Positions 42,432 to 51,733 of a DNA stretch of 64,000 nt are shown piece by piece; the first letter of the stretch is position 1, and each line of letters begins with the position of its first letter. The stretch is taken from positions 496,001 through 560,000 of the forward strand of contig JACKDU010000006.1 of NCBI GenBank assembly GCA_020633335.1, read 5' to 3'. A program made the position numbers and the translations under genes. The notes under the pieces are model-generated. The model saw nothing but the letters and a program-made list of their open reading frames with translations, was not told the DNA's origin and ran no database searches. This DNA comes from Myxococcales bacterium. Its GTDB lineage: Bacteria; Myxococcota_A; Polyangia; Nannocystales; Nannocystaceae.

Positions 42432-43319
42432 ATGACCCGTACCCGACTCACCACTCGCTTCTTTAGCCTTTCCCTCCTTGCGACCCTGGTCGCGGCGCCG
42501 CTCGTCGGCTGCAGCGGCGACGACCGCAAGGACACCGCGACCAACGGTGACACGACCGGGGACACCTCGACCGGCAGCACCACCAACGACAGCGCCTCGT
42601 CGACCAGCGCCTCCGGCTCTGGGACCGCCGGCGAGACCACGGGCGGCAGCACGACCGCGACCACCAACACCAGCGTGACCACGACCTCGACCACCGGCGT
42701 CGAGCCCCAGCCCGACGGGTCGATGTGCACGGACGACGCCGAGTGCATCTCGGGCCACTGCTTCAACGTCCCGCTCCTCGGCGGCCTCTGCGGCGAGTGC
42801 AACTCCGACGCCGACTGCGACGGCGGCGGCTGCACGATCCCGAACCCGCTCATGATGCAGGGCGCGAGCTGCAACAAGGGGGAGAAGGGCGCCGGCTGCG
42901 AGACCGACGATGTCTGCACCGATCCGAACGCGGCCATCTGCGGCCTCGTCCTCGACGCGACGCCGATCCTCAAGGTCACCACCTGCGGTGAGTGCGAGAC
43001 CAACGCCGACTGCCCCGGCGACAAGCCGAACTGCTCGCCGACCATCTCGGTCGCCGACTTCTCCGGCGTCCTCGAGTGCGTCCCCGACAACACCGTCCCG
43101 AACGACAGCGCCTGCAACTTCGCCGAGGAGGGCGGGGTGCCGATCGGCAACTCGGCCTGCATGTCGGGCAAGTGCGGCGTCGCCTCGGTCATGGGGATCA
43201 TCCAGATCGGCGTCTGCGGTGACTGCTTCACCGACGCCGACTGCGACATGGGGCAGACCTGCACGGACGCCTACCTCGACGAGGGCGACGGCTCGCTCCA
43301 CGGCGCGGTCTGCGGCTGA
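42432..43319 (+). CDS. Cys-rich surface lipoprotein
   Basis: 295 residues from the ATG at 42432 with GGAGAG upstream. The signal peptide ends in LVGC (Cys ~27). A ~60-residue Ser/Thr/Gly/Asp linker is followed by repeated Cys units with the spacing CxxDxxCxSGxC and CxxCxxDADCDxG, a fold common in Myxococcota lipoproteins. No beta-helix part is present. It stands alone with a palindrome (GGGCCTT/AAGGCCC, 43371-43387) downstream. Confidence 0.85.
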   Translation: MTRTRLTTRFFSLSLLATLVAAPLVGCSGDDRKDTATNGDTTGDTSTGSTTNDSASSTSASGSGTAGETTGGSTTATTNTSVTTTSTTGVEPQPDGSMCTDDAECISGHCFNVPLLGGLCGECNSDADCDGGGCTIPNPLMMQGASCNKGEKGAGCETDDVCTDPNAAICGLVLDATPILKVTTCGECETNADCPGDKPNCSPTISVADFSGVLECVPDNTVPNDSACNFAEEGGVPIGNSACMSGKCGVASVMGIIQIGVCGDCFTDADCDMGQTCTDAYLDEGDGSLHGAVCG

Positions 43320-43434
43320 TCGCCGGCTTCGCGCGCGCACGGGGGTCGCGTCCGGAAGGGCGCGGCCCTCGGGCCTTTCGAAGGCCCGCCGCCCTTGCGG
43401 CCGGGCGCCCTCCGCTGCTATCTCCTCGCCTGGC

Positions 43435-44445
43435 ATGCGTCGTCGGATCCGTCGAGGCCTCCCCGGGATCGCCGGCCTCCTCCTGGTCGGAGGAGCGCTC
43501 GGCGGCGCGACCCTGCTCGCGCCGCGGCCGGCGGCGGCCGAGCCTGAGCTCCTCGATCGGGTGGTCGCGGTCGTCGACGACGACATCGTCCTCCTCTCGC
43601 ACCTCGATCGCTCGGTGCGCTCGTCGCCCCAGCTCCAGGAGGCCCTGCAGATGCTCGGCCCCGGCGCGACCGAGCAGCAGCTCGAGCAGAAGCTCAAGGA
43701 GACGCGGATCGTCGTCCTCGACGAGCTCATCGACACGGTGCTGATCAAGAAGGAGGCCGCGAAGTTCCAGATCACCGCGAGCGAGGCCGACATCCAGCGC
43801 TACCTCCAGCAGCTCGCGGCCGGCAACAACTACCCGTCGGTCGCCGAGCTCCGCAAGGCGGTGATCGCCAGCGGCGAGTTCGGATCCTGGGAGGAGTACC
43901 GCCAGGACATCCGCGATCAGATCACGGTCTACAAGGCGACCTCGATGCTCGCCAACTGGGCGGTCACCGAGGCCCAGATGCGCGAGTACTACCGCAAGAT
44001 GGCCCGCGGCGAGGACGCCCGGATCGAGGTCGATCGCTTCGTCTTCGCCCAGGCGGGGCAGGGGAGCGGCGCCCGCGACGAGGCCTTCGCCCGGGCCCAG
44101 GGGATCGCCCGCCGCCTCCGCGCGGGCGAGGCGAGCGACGCGGTGATCGCCGAGCTCGGCGGCGATCCGGAGGAGTACCGCCGGACGATCGCCCGCGGCG
44201 AGATCGCCCCGCTCCTCGAGGACGCGCTCTTCCCGGCGACCACCGGCGAGGTCGTCGGGCCGCTCGCCTCCGGCCAGGGCTACGTCGTCTTCCGGGTGGT
44301 CCGCCACCTGGCGAGCGAGGTCCTGAGCTACGAGGAGGCGAAGGAGGGGATCCGCCAGAAGCTCGAGGCCGACGCCTACGAGAAGGCGGAGCGCGAGTTC
44401 CGGCAGACCCTCCGGTCGAAGGCGCACATCGACATCCGCCTCTGA
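43435..44445 (+). CDS. SurA-like periplasmic chaperone / PPIase
   Basis: 336 residues from the ATG at 43435. A signal peptide (RRGLPGIAGLLLVGGALGGA, cut after PAAA) precedes the SurA N-domain, with LDRVVAVVDDDIVLLSHLDRS and VVLDELIDTVLIKKEAAK. A parvulin-like domain (~180-290) follows with IEVDRFVFAQ, ARRLRAGEASDAVIAELGGD, GEVVGPLASGQGYVVFRVV. The GGDLGW block of active parvulins is replaced by GGDPEEYRR, so isomerase activity is uncertain. It is the second such foldase in the window. Confidence 0.9.
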   Translation: MRRRIRRGLPGIAGLLLVGGALGGATLLAPRPAAAEPELLDRVVAVVDDDIVLLSHLDRSVRSSPQLQEALQMLGPGATEQQLEQKLKETRIVVLDELIDTVLIKKEAAKFQITASEADIQRYLQQLAAGNNYPSVAELRKAVIASGEFGSWEEYRQDIRDQITVYKATSMLANWAVTEAQMREYYRKMARGEDARIEVDRFVFAQAGQGSGARDEAFARAQGIARRLRAGEASDAVIAELGGDPEEYRRTIARGEIAPLLEDALFPATTGEVVGPLASGQGYVVFRVVRHLASEVLSYEEAKEGIRQKLEADAYEKAEREFRQTLRSKAHIDIRL

Positions 44446-44471
44446 GCTCGCGGCCGCGGAGCACGCTGTCG

Positions 44472-44504
44472 AAGGGGACATGGCGGTTCAGCCATGTCCC
44501 TTTG
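44472..44504 (+). terminator. Intrinsic-type terminator
   Basis: GGGACATGGC (44475-44484) pairs with GCCATGTCCC (44491-44500), with loop GGTTCA, followed by TTTGTT and preceded by GAA. It lies 27 bp after the SurA-like gene and serves it, and possibly the convergent REC gene. This is the best terminator in the window. Confidence 0.8.
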
Positions 44505-44565
44505 TTCATGGTCGAGCGTTGAGCTCGGCGGCGCCGGCCGGCCGGCCGCACCTCGCGGCCCGAGC

Positions 44566-44997
44566 TCAGAGCGGCGCCAGGCGGTCCGGCCTCGCCTCGC
44601 CGCGCGCCCGCAGCACCTGGCGGATCCGCGCGAGGACGACCTCGTCGTCGTAGGGCTTGATGATGTAGGCGTTGGCGCCGTTGCGCAGCCCCCAGTAGCG
44701 GTCGGACTCGCGGGCCATCGACGTGACGAAGACGAAGAGCGGGATCGCGCCCTTCTCCCACTTCTCGCGGAGGCGGCGGAGGAGGGCGAGCCCGCTAAGC
44801 TCGGGGAGGAGGACCTCGCCGAGGAAGAGGAGGGGGTGGTGGGCCTCGATCGCCGCGAGCGCCTCGCGGCCGTCGCTGACCTCGTGGAGGAGGACCGGGA
44901 CGTCGAGCTCCTGGGAGGCCGCGTCGACCAGGGTCGCCAAGCGTCGCCGCTCGGCGGGGTCGGTGTCGGCGAGCACGACGTGGCAGACCGCGGCCAT
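44566..44997 (-). CDS. Atypical receiver (REC) protein with Glu at the phospho-acceptor site
   Basis: 143 residues from the ATG at 44997. It is a stand-alone receiver with the acidic pocket (Asp11, Asp13), the conserved Thr/Ser strand (FVFVTSMARESD) and Lys in YIIKPYDDE. The acceptor position reads LFLGEVLLPELSG: Glu61 takes the place of Asp. Asp-to-Glu often mimics the phosphorylated state, so this domain may be permanently on or phosphorylation-independent. It follows the PATAN protein gene by 8 bp. Confidence 0.88.
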   Translation of the reverse strand: MAAVCHVVLADTDPAERRRLATLVDAASQELDVPVLLHEVSDGREALAAIEAHHPLLFLGEVLLPELSGLALLRRLREKWEKGAIPLFVFVTSMARESDRYWGLRNGANAYIIKPYDDEVVLARIRQVLRARGEARPDRLAPL

Positions 44998-45005
44998 CGG
45001 TCTCC

Positions 45006-46322
45006 CTAGACGAGGACTGGCATCACCCGGCGACGGACGAGGTTGGCCTTGGCGTGGCGGTAGAGCACGCGGGAGACCGCGAAGGTGCCGGTTCGGGTCT
45101 TGCGGGCGATCTCCTTGACGCTGTTGCGGCCGTTGACCAGCTCGAGGACCGCGAGCTCCTCGCGCGGGAGGGCGTCGCGGCTGAGGCGCGCGACCTGCTC
45201 GTCGACGCGGAGGAAGATGTCGTCGACGTCCGGCATATGCGGACCCATCGTCGCCGCCTCCTCGAGGCGGCGGAGGCCGTCGAGGAGCGCCTCGGCGATC
45301 AGCAGCTCGGCCCGGCCCTGCGAGGCGGCGGCCGCCGCCATCGTGTCGAGCTGGGCCGCGGGCGCGAAGGCGAAGGTGCCGGTCTTCCAGGTCAGGAGGT
45401 GACAGGTGACCGCGCGCGCCTGATCGACGAGGACCTGGGCGAGATCGGCGGCGCTGAGGAGCCCGGCGTCGACCAGGCGGGTCCCGAGCGGGCGCCGCTC
45501 CGGATCCTTGCCGACGACGAAGGCCTCGAGCTGGTCCCCCTGGAGGAAGCCGCCCTCGACGATGAAGCGGCCGAGGCGCAGCTCCTCGCCGCTCCCCTTG
45601 AACTCGGCGAGGCGGATCCGCCCCTGGTCGATGTGGAGCTTGCCCCACTCCTCCTCGCGCTCGACCTTGAGGACCCCGCGGACCCCCGAATTCGCCAGCA
45701 TCTCGAGGACCGCCTCGAGCCGGGAGGTCTCGAGGTGGCCGCGGACGCTCGACGGGCTCGGCGGATCGGGGAGATCCTCGTCCTGGCGGAGCGCCTGGGA
45801 GAAGCGCTCGACGGTCTCGTCGCTGAACTCCTGACCAGGGAAGTAGTCACCCAGGAGCTGCTTGAGCCGGGTCGTCGCGAGATCGACCGAGATCGGCGCA
45901 GAGGCCACGCCCGGCTGGTGCTCGAGGGTCTCGCGGACCACCTTGACCAGGGCCGGGGTCGAAAAGGGCCGCCGGAGGCTCGGGAGGTCCTCGGCGCCCG
46001 GGATCGGCGTCGGGTTTGAGCGGCTCACCAGGAGGATCCCCGGGAGCTTCGCGGCCCCCGGGATCTGGACCAGGGCCTTCAAAACCGAGGCTGAGGCCGC
46101 GGGATCCGCGGAGGCGTCCAGGAGGAGCGCGACCACGGAGCCGTCCCCGCCGGGGCCGTGGGACTTGCAGATCTCGACCGCCTCCGCCTGAACATGGGCG
46201 TTGAAGACCTGGAATCCGGCCAGCCGCAGGCCCGCGGTTGCGAGCTTGGCCGTGGTCGGATTGGGGTCGTAGTAGAGAATTCCGGGCTGTGCGGGCCGAG
46301 AGCCTGAGGATGGGGGGGCCAT
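45006..46322 (-). CDS. REC-like plus DUF4388 (PATAN) signalling protein
   Basis: 438 residues from the ATG at 46322 (a GTG two codons earlier is possible). Residues ~15-130 resemble a receiver fold without the usual acceptor (GILYYDPNPTTAKLATAGLR, VVALLLDASADPAA, GILLVSRSNP). PATAN is at ~195-270 (VRGHLETSRLEAVLEMLANS, GVLKVEREEEWGKLHIDQG). Helical and winged-helix-like parts follow (LGTRLVDAGLLSAADLAQVL, NSVKEIARKTRTGTFAVSRV). It is divergent from the double kinase and in tandem with the Glu-type REC protein, so these three may form one signalling unit. Confidence 0.85.
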   Translation of the reverse strand: MAPPSSGSRPAQPGILYYDPNPTTAKLATAGLRLAGFQVFNAHVQAEAVEICKSHGPGGDGSVVALLLDASADPAASASVLKALVQIPGAAKLPGILLVSRSNPTPIPGAEDLPSLRRPFSTPALVKVVRETLEHQPGVASAPISVDLATTRLKQLLGDYFPGQEFSDETVERFSQALRQDEDLPDPPSPSSVRGHLETSRLEAVLEMLANSGVRGVLKVEREEEWGKLHIDQGRIRLAEFKGSGEELRLGRFIVEGGFLQGDQLEAFVVGKDPERRPLGTRLVDAGLLSAADLAQVLVDQARAVTCHLLTWKTGTFAFAPAAQLDTMAAAAASQGRAELLIAEALLDGLRRLEEAATMGPHMPDVDDIFLRVDEQVARLSRDALPREELAVLELVNGRNSVKEIARKTRTGTFAVSRVLYRHAKANLVRRRVMPVLV

Positions 46323-46376
46323 GGGCACGGCAAAGGATACTCGGAATTCCCCAACTCGTGGTAGCGTTTGGCGAAC

Positions 46377-49196
46377 ATGGTGATGGGCGAGATTGAGCGA
46401 CTTGAACCGCCCCAGCGGCTCGGCAACGTGACGTTGCTCGGGATCCTGGGTGAGGGCGGCATGGCGACGGTCTACCTCGCCTCGGTCGGTCAGGGGTCAC
46501 TCGCTCGGCTGGCGGCGGTCAAGCTCCTCCGCGCCGGCCTCCCGGACCACGACTACCGGACCCGCTTCATCGACGAGGCGAAGGTCGTCCTCAAGCTCCA
46601 CCACAACAACATCGTCGACGTCCGCGAGGCCGGCGAGATCAACGATCAGCTCTTCATCGTGATGGCGCTGGTCGAGGGGCGCGATCTCGCGGACATCTGG
46701 GACCGCTGCGCGGCGATCGGCCGCGCCTTCCCGGTCGCGCTCGCGGTCCACATCATCCGCGAGTGCCTCCGCGGTTTGCACTACGCCCACACCTTCCCGG
46801 GGCTCGGCCTGGTCCACCGCGACATCTCGCCGTCGAACATCCTGATCGACTGGGCGGGCGCGGTCCGCCTCGCGGACTTCGGCCTCGCGACCTCGACCCT
46901 CAAGGGGAGCCTCACCCAGCCCGGCGTCGTCTTCGGCAAGATCGCCTACATGTCGCCCGAGCAGGCGCGGCACGAGATCCTCGACGGCCGCACCGACGTG
47001 TACGCGTGCTCGGCGATCCTCTGGGAGCTCCTCACGGGCCGCCCGCTCCGCGCCTCCGACACGATCGACACCGAGGCGGTCTCGACCTTCGAGGCGCCGC
47101 GCGCGAGCAACTACTCGTCGCGGGTCGATCCTGAGCTCGACGCGATCGTCGCCCGCGGCCTCGCGCGTGACCGCGAGGACCGCTTCCTCTCCGCCCACGA
47201 GCTGATGGACGCGCTCAGCGAGTGGCTCGCGGTCAACGCCCCCGGGACCGGCCAGGAGAACCTCGCCGAGTTCATGGAGGAGCTCTTCGACGACGCCGCC
47301 GAGCGCGAGCGAGACTTCCGCGAGCGGATCCTCTCCGAGGTCTCGCGGACGCAGGTGCATGCCCACTCGGGCGAGGAGGCGAGCGCGAGCCAGAGCATCG
47401 AGATCGTCGAGGAGGAGATCGATCTCGGCATGCTCGACGAGGACGAGTCGGCGCCCGCGGAGCCGCTGCCGGTGAAGGTGAAGGCGCCGGTGCAGCAGCC
47501 GGTCGCGCCGCCGCCGACGATCGATCCCGGCGGCCCGCCGGACATCGAGCACATCGAGCCCGGGACGATCATCGCCGAGCGCTACCGGGTGGTCTCGCGG
47601 ATCGGCCGCGGCGGCATGGGGACGGTGTACCTCGGCGAGCACACGACGGTCGGCCGCCGGGTCGCGATCAAGGTCCTCACCCACCAGTGGAGCCGCAACG
47701 AGCTGGTGGCCAAGCGCTTCCGGGCGGAGGCGCGGGCGGCCAGCGCCGCCGGCCACCCGAACATCATCGAGGTCTTCGACGCCGGCGAGCTCCCCGACGG
47801 CCGCCTCTACCTGGTCATGGAGTACCTGACCGGGCGAAACCTCTACGACGAGATCCAGGACCTCGGGACCCTCTCGGTCGGCCGCGCCTGCCGGATCATC
47901 CGCGCGGTCGGTCGGGCGATCCGGGCGGCCCACGAGGTCGGGATCATCCACCGCGATCTCAAGCCCGACAACGTGATGTTCGTGCCGCTCCCCGAGGGGG
48001 AGGGCGAGACCGTCAAGGTCCTCGACTTCGGGATCTCGGCCGGCGCCGAGCGGAGTGAGTCGCAGGCCCGCCTGACGATCCCCGGCCACGCGCTCGGCAC
48101 CCCGGAGTACATGGCGCCCGAGCAGGCGAAGGGGAAGGACGCGACCGAGTCCTTCGACCTCTATGCCCTTGGGGTCATGCTCTTTGAGACACTCGTCGGC
48201 GAGCCGCCCTTCGTCTCGAACAACCTCGTCGAGATCATGGCGCGCAAGTCGACCGAGCGCGCGCCCTCGCTGGCGGAGAAGCGGCCCGATCTCCCGCGCT
48301 CGCTGATCCAGCTGGTCGACGACTGCCTCGAGATCGATCCGGCGAAGCGTCCGCCCTCCGCCCGCGACTTCCTGATCCGCCTCGAGGAGGTGATCCGGAT
48401 CCTGCCGGCGGAGGAGGGCGACGTCCCGGAGAGCTCGATGGTCGGGATGCGGGCCGAGCACCTCGCGCCCGACATCGCCACGCCGGTGCGGCCGGGCTCG
48501 GTGCCCTCGCCGGTCGCCGGCCTCAAGCCGACCGAGGTCGAGCCGCCGACGGGCCTGGCCGCGCTCAGCGAGCCCCGCTTCCGCAAGTACTGGCTGACCG
48601 GCGGGGCCGCGCTCCTCCTCGTGCTGATCTGGATCAGCATGACCGGGCCGAGCGAGGGCGGACCGGAGGAGTCGCCGGCCAAGGCCGGGAACACCGCCAC
48701 CCAGAGTGGCGACAGCGACGGCTCGCTCCAGGACCTCGGGAGCCTGAAGACGGTCTCAAAGGTCCCGCTCGAGACCCACAAGAAGGCGGGGGCAGGGGAC
48801 CCCAACCCCGGCGGCGCGACCACGACCGGCGCGGCCGAGGTCGATCCCACCGGCGCAGGCGCCGGCAAGACCAGCGACGGTGCCGATAGCGGTGAGAGCG
48901 GCGACGGCGGCTCCAAGCCCGCCGAGGTCAAGAAGGACCGCTACGCGACGCCAGAGTGCGAGCGGACCCGCAAGGCCGTCAGCGAGGCCCGGACCGCCGG
49001 CGACTGGAACGCGATGCTCAAGTACCTCGAGAAGGAGAAGCATTGCTTCAAGCGCAACGCCCTCGTGAAGCTGAAGACGCTCGCCTACAAGGAGCGGCGT
49101 GACTTCAACCTCTGCGTCAAGACCGGCAAGGGGAGCAGAGACCCCGAGGTCGAGAAGTGGGTGAAGCTCTGCGAGAAGCGGGCGAGCAAGGAGTGA
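46377..49196 (+). CDS. Transmembrane Ser/Thr kinase with two kinase domains
   Basis: 939 residues from the ATG at 46377. Kinase 1 (~18-285) has GEGGMATVYL, AAVKLLR, HRDISPSN (~147) and LADFGLA. Kinase 2 (~400-675) has GRGGMGTVYLGEH, VAIKVLTH, HRDLKPDN (~528) and LDFGIS with an APE-like MAPEQA. Both keep the catalytic Lys, Asp and DFG. An acidic/Pro-rich linker joins them. One TM helix (~737-756) leads to an outside part of Ser/Gly/Thr-rich linker and a basic C-terminal domain with four Cys. A GATACT box (46336-46341) is a likely -10. Double kinases in one chain are unusual. Confidence 0.93.
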   Translation: MVMGEIERLEPPQRLGNVTLLGILGEGGMATVYLASVGQGSLARLAAVKLLRAGLPDHDYRTRFIDEAKVVLKLHHNNIVDVREAGEINDQLFIVMALVEGRDLADIWDRCAAIGRAFPVALAVHIIRECLRGLHYAHTFPGLGLVHRDISPSNILIDWAGAVRLADFGLATSTLKGSLTQPGVVFGKIAYMSPEQARHEILDGRTDVYACSAILWELLTGRPLRASDTIDTEAVSTFEAPRASNYSSRVDPELDAIVARGLARDREDRFLSAHELMDALSEWLAVNAPGTGQENLAEFMEELFDDAAERERDFRERILSEVSRTQVHAHSGEEASASQSIEIVEEEIDLGMLDEDESAPAEPLPVKVKAPVQQPVAPPPTIDPGGPPDIEHIEPGTIIAERYRVVSRIGRGGMGTVYLGEHTTVGRRVAIKVLTHQWSRNELVAKRFRAEARAASAAGHPNIIEVFDAGELPDGRLYLVMEYLTGRNLYDEIQDLGTLSVGRACRIIRAVGRAIRAAHEVGIIHRDLKPDNVMFVPLPEGEGETVKVLDFGISAGAERSESQARLTIPGHALGTPEYMAPEQAKGKDATESFDLYALGVMLFETLVGEPPFVSNNLVEIMARKSTERAPSLAEKRPDLPRSLIQLVDDCLEIDPAKRPPSARDFLIRLEEVIRILPAEEGDVPESSMVGMRAEHLAPDIATPVRPGSVPSPVAGLKPTEVEPPTGLAALSEPRFRKYWLTGGAALLLVLIWISMTGPSEGGPEESPAKAGNTATQSGDSDGSLQDLGSLKTVSKVPLETHKKAGAGDPNPGGATTTGAAEVDPTGAGAGKTSDGADSGESGDGGSKPAEVKKDRYATPECERTRKAVSEARTAGDWNAMLKYLEKEKHCFKRNALVKLKTLAYKERRDFNLCVKTGKGSRDPEVEKWVKLCEKRASKE

Positions 49197-49281
49197 GGAC
49201 GTCTCGGGATCGCGCGGCGGGCTCGAAATTGTCGAGGGATGGACGCAGCGGGGCGAGGGGGCCATAATACCGCTCCCGCCC

Positions 49282-50115
49282 ATGCTGGTACCGCTCGTCA
49301 CCGCAATCTCGCTGATCCTCCCGACCTCGGCGCTGGCCGTCCCGTCGGCGCCGGTGTACGCCCTGGCGCCCGCCGAGGCGGATGTCTACGCGACGGTGAA
49401 GGTCGACGCCGAGGGCTTCGGCGAGGTCGGCTCGAAGGTCCAGACCCGCGTCGTCCAGGAGGCTGAGAGCACCCTCGCCAGCGAGGGGATCAAGAAGCGC
49501 TCCGGCGTCAGCGACATGGTCGTCTTTATTAAGGTTACGCCGCCCCCCTCGGGGGACGAGGGCTACGTCCTCGGGATCGCGGTGAGCCACCTCGGCCAGC
49601 CGATCACCGAGGTCTCCGAGACGCCCTGCGAGCTCTGCGTCGAGGACGAGCTGATCGAGATGGTCGACGCCAAGGTCCGCGAGCTCGCCCCGCAGATGCG
49701 CGCCCACATGGCCGAGGTCGCGGCCCAGGCACCGGAGCCTGAGCCCGAGCCTGAGCCCGAGCCTGAGCCCGAGCCTGAGCCCGAGCCCGAGCCCGCCGAC
49801 ACCCCGAAGGGGATGGGCGGCAAGGGCAAGGCTGGCGTCGCGCTCGTCGCCCTCGGCGCGACCGGGGCGATCGCTGGCGCCGTGATGGCGGCGCGCAAGC
49901 CGAGCCAGAAGTCGCCCGACATCGGCTACGAGCTCCTCGACACCCGACCGCCGGGGTACGCGTTCCTCGGGGTGGGGGGCGCCCTCCTGGTCACCGGTGC
50001 GGTCCTCCTGGCGCTCGACGTCCGCGAGCGAAAGCGCCGCAAGCCGGCCGAGACCGCGGTCGCCCCGCTCTTCGGTCCCGGCGCCGTCGGCCTCCAATGG
50101 GCTGGCCGCTTCTGA
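49282..50115 (+). CDS. Exported protein with (Glu-Pro)10 repeat and membrane helices
   Basis: 277 residues. A signal peptide (LVPLVTAISLILPTSALAVP) is followed by a ~110-residue domain (VYATVKVDAEGFGEV, VVQEAESTLASEGI, DMVVFIKVTPPP) without a known motif. Next come ten Glu-Pro pairs (~152-171), a Gly/Lys stretch and two hydrophobic helices (~190-207 and ~228-247). The Glu-Pro rod could span the periplasm as in TonB-like proteins, but the helix order differs from TonB. It is followed 25 bp later by the first beta-helix lipoprotein. An ATAAT box ends about 13 nt before the start. Confidence 0.8.
   Translation: MLVPLVTAISLILPTSALAVPSAPVYALAPAEADVYATVKVDAEGFGEVGSKVQTRVVQEAESTLASEGIKKRSGVSDMVVFIKVTPPPSGDEGYVLGIAVSHLGQPITEVSETPCELCVEDELIEMVDAKVRELAPQMRAHMAEVAAQAPEPEPEPEPEPEPEPEPEPEPADTPKGMGGKGKAGVALVALGATGAIAGAVMAARKPSQKSPDIGYELLDTRPPGYAFLGVGGALLVTGAVLLALDVRERKRRKPAETAVAPLFGPGAVGLQWAGRF
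49735..49794 (+). repeat. Hexanucleotide repeat (GAGCCY)10
   Basis: Ten GAGCCT/GAGCCC units encode ten Glu-Pro pairs. Alternating T and C at the third base shows a 12-bp super-unit over the first part, pointing to expansion by slippage or unequal crossover. The frame is preserved by copy-number change. Confidence 0.95.
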
Positions 50116-50140
50116 CCCCTTGATCTTGCCTGAGGTCTCT

Positions 50141-51733
50141 ATGCGTCTCGCATCTTCACGCTCTGCTTGGTTCGGCCAGCTCATGCTCGGGGGCGTCCTC
50201 CTGGGCGCGGGGCTGGGGGCCTGCACGATCGTCAACGGTAACCACTGCGCCCTCAACTCCGGGGCCTGCGGCGCGGGGCTGGTCTGCGATCGCTGCGCCG
50301 TCGACAACGACGGCTGCGTCGCCGCCGACGCGCTCACCTCGGAGAGCTGCCTGGTCGAGGACTCGGCGACCAGCACCGGCTCGACGACCTCGCCGTCGAC
50401 GACCATCACGACCACCACGATCGGCACCTCGACGACGTCGACGACCGAGCCGACGTCGTCGACCGAGCCGTCGACCGGGGCGACGACCGGGTCGACGACC
50501 GACCCGTCGACGAGCGGGACGACGACCGAGGGCTTCACCTGTGATCCCGACGTGCCCGTCAACTTCGAGTGCAAGCAGATGGACGCGACCAAGCCCTTCT
50601 GCGTCGCCACCGACACCTGCGGTGGCTGCTCGGAGCTGGTCTCGTCGTCCTGCGCCCAGATCGACCCGACCAACCCCGCCTGCGAGGAGACGCTCGGCAC
50701 CTGCGTCGAGTGCACCGCCGTCAACACCCAGGCCTGCAGCCCGACCGAGGTCTGCAACCAGTACATCAACGACTGCGGCAAGTGCTTCGAGCACGATCAG
50801 TGCATGAGCGGCGCCTGCAACCTCAAGACCGGCGCCTGCTTCCCCCCCGAGAACGTCGTCTGGGTCGAGCGCCAGGCCTCCTGCGGCGGCAAGGACGGCA
50901 GCGAGGCCGCGCCCTTCTGCACGCTCGCGCAGCCCCTCGCGATCTGGCCCGACAAGGACCTGGTGATGAAGCTGAAGCCCGGGATCGGGCCGCAGCTCGA
51001 CGCGCTCGATCTCTCGAGCGGCAAGAACATCGCGATCGTCGGCGTCAACAACCCGAAGATCGGAGCTACCGCCGCGCCCGAGGCCCGGATGCTCCTCTCC
51101 GAGGGGACCAACCTCTTCGTCACCCAGGTCCGCCTCCAGGAGGCGAGCCAGTCGATCGTCATCTCCTGCCTCGGCGGCGACTCCGAGGTCTGGATCGATC
51201 GGACGCTGATCTCGAGCAACAAGGTGCCCTTCCAGACCGCGGCCTGCGGCAAGGTGACGCTCCAGCGCTCGGTGGTCACCGCCAACGACAACGCGAGCAA
51301 CGTCGGCGCGCTCGCGCTGATCAACTCGTTCGTCACCAGCAACGACGTCGGCAACACCGGCACGCCCTTCCGGCTCAACGCGGCGAGCGAGATCATCCAC
51401 TCGACGGTCGTCGCCAACGACGGGTCGATCTCGTCGGGCTTCTACTGCACGCAGAACTCCGAGGTGAAGGTGCGGAACTCGGTGGTCCTCGGCGACAAGG
51501 ATCCCTTCGGCGGCTGCGTGTCGCTGACGGAGAACACCCACGTGGGCCCGGCGTCGGACCTCATCGATCTCTTCCAGGCGGCGCAGCAGGGCGTCTACCG
51601 CCCGAAGCCGGCGGCTGACGCGATCAGCATGCTGGCGGAGTGGCAGATCGGCGATCCCTACATCGACTACGACGGCGAGCTCCGGCCGAACGAGCCCGGC
51701 GCGAAGGACTTCGCCGGCGCGGCGCGGCCCTGA
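50141..51733 (+). CDS. Beta-helix surface lipoprotein, paralogue 1
   Basis: 530 residues from the ATG at 50141. The signal peptide ends in GLGAC (Cys ~27). The order is: short Cys-rich part, Ser/Thr/Pro linker (~75-130), three Cys modules (CGGCSELVSSSCAQ, CVECTAVNTQACSP, CFEHDQCMSGACN) and a ~300-residue region of short beta strands with Asn turns (VWIDRTLISSNKVPFQ, LINSFVTSNDVG, VRNSVVLGDKD) typical of a right-handed parallel beta-helix. It ends with DYDGELRPNEPGAKDFAGA, the family's C-terminal signature. No enzyme motif; pectate-lyase-like folds and adhesins share this shape. Confidence 0.88.
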   Translation: MRLASSRSAWFGQLMLGGVLLGAGLGACTIVNGNHCALNSGACGAGLVCDRCAVDNDGCVAADALTSESCLVEDSATSTGSTTSPSTTITTTTIGTSTTSTTEPTSSTEPSTGATTGSTTDPSTSGTTTEGFTCDPDVPVNFECKQMDATKPFCVATDTCGGCSELVSSSCAQIDPTNPACEETLGTCVECTAVNTQACSPTEVCNQYINDCGKCFEHDQCMSGACNLKTGACFPPENVVWVERQASCGGKDGSEAAPFCTLAQPLAIWPDKDLVMKLKPGIGPQLDALDLSSGKNIAIVGVNNPKIGATAAPEARMLLSEGTNLFVTQVRLQEASQSIVISCLGGDSEVWIDRTLISSNKVPFQTAACGKVTLQRSVVTANDNASNVGALALINSFVTSNDVGNTGTPFRLNAASEIIHSTVVANDGSISSGFYCTQNSEVKVRNSVVLGDKDPFGGCVSLTENTHVGPASDLIDLFQAAQQGVYRPKPAADAISMLAEWQIGDPYIDYDGELRPNEPGAKDFAGAARP

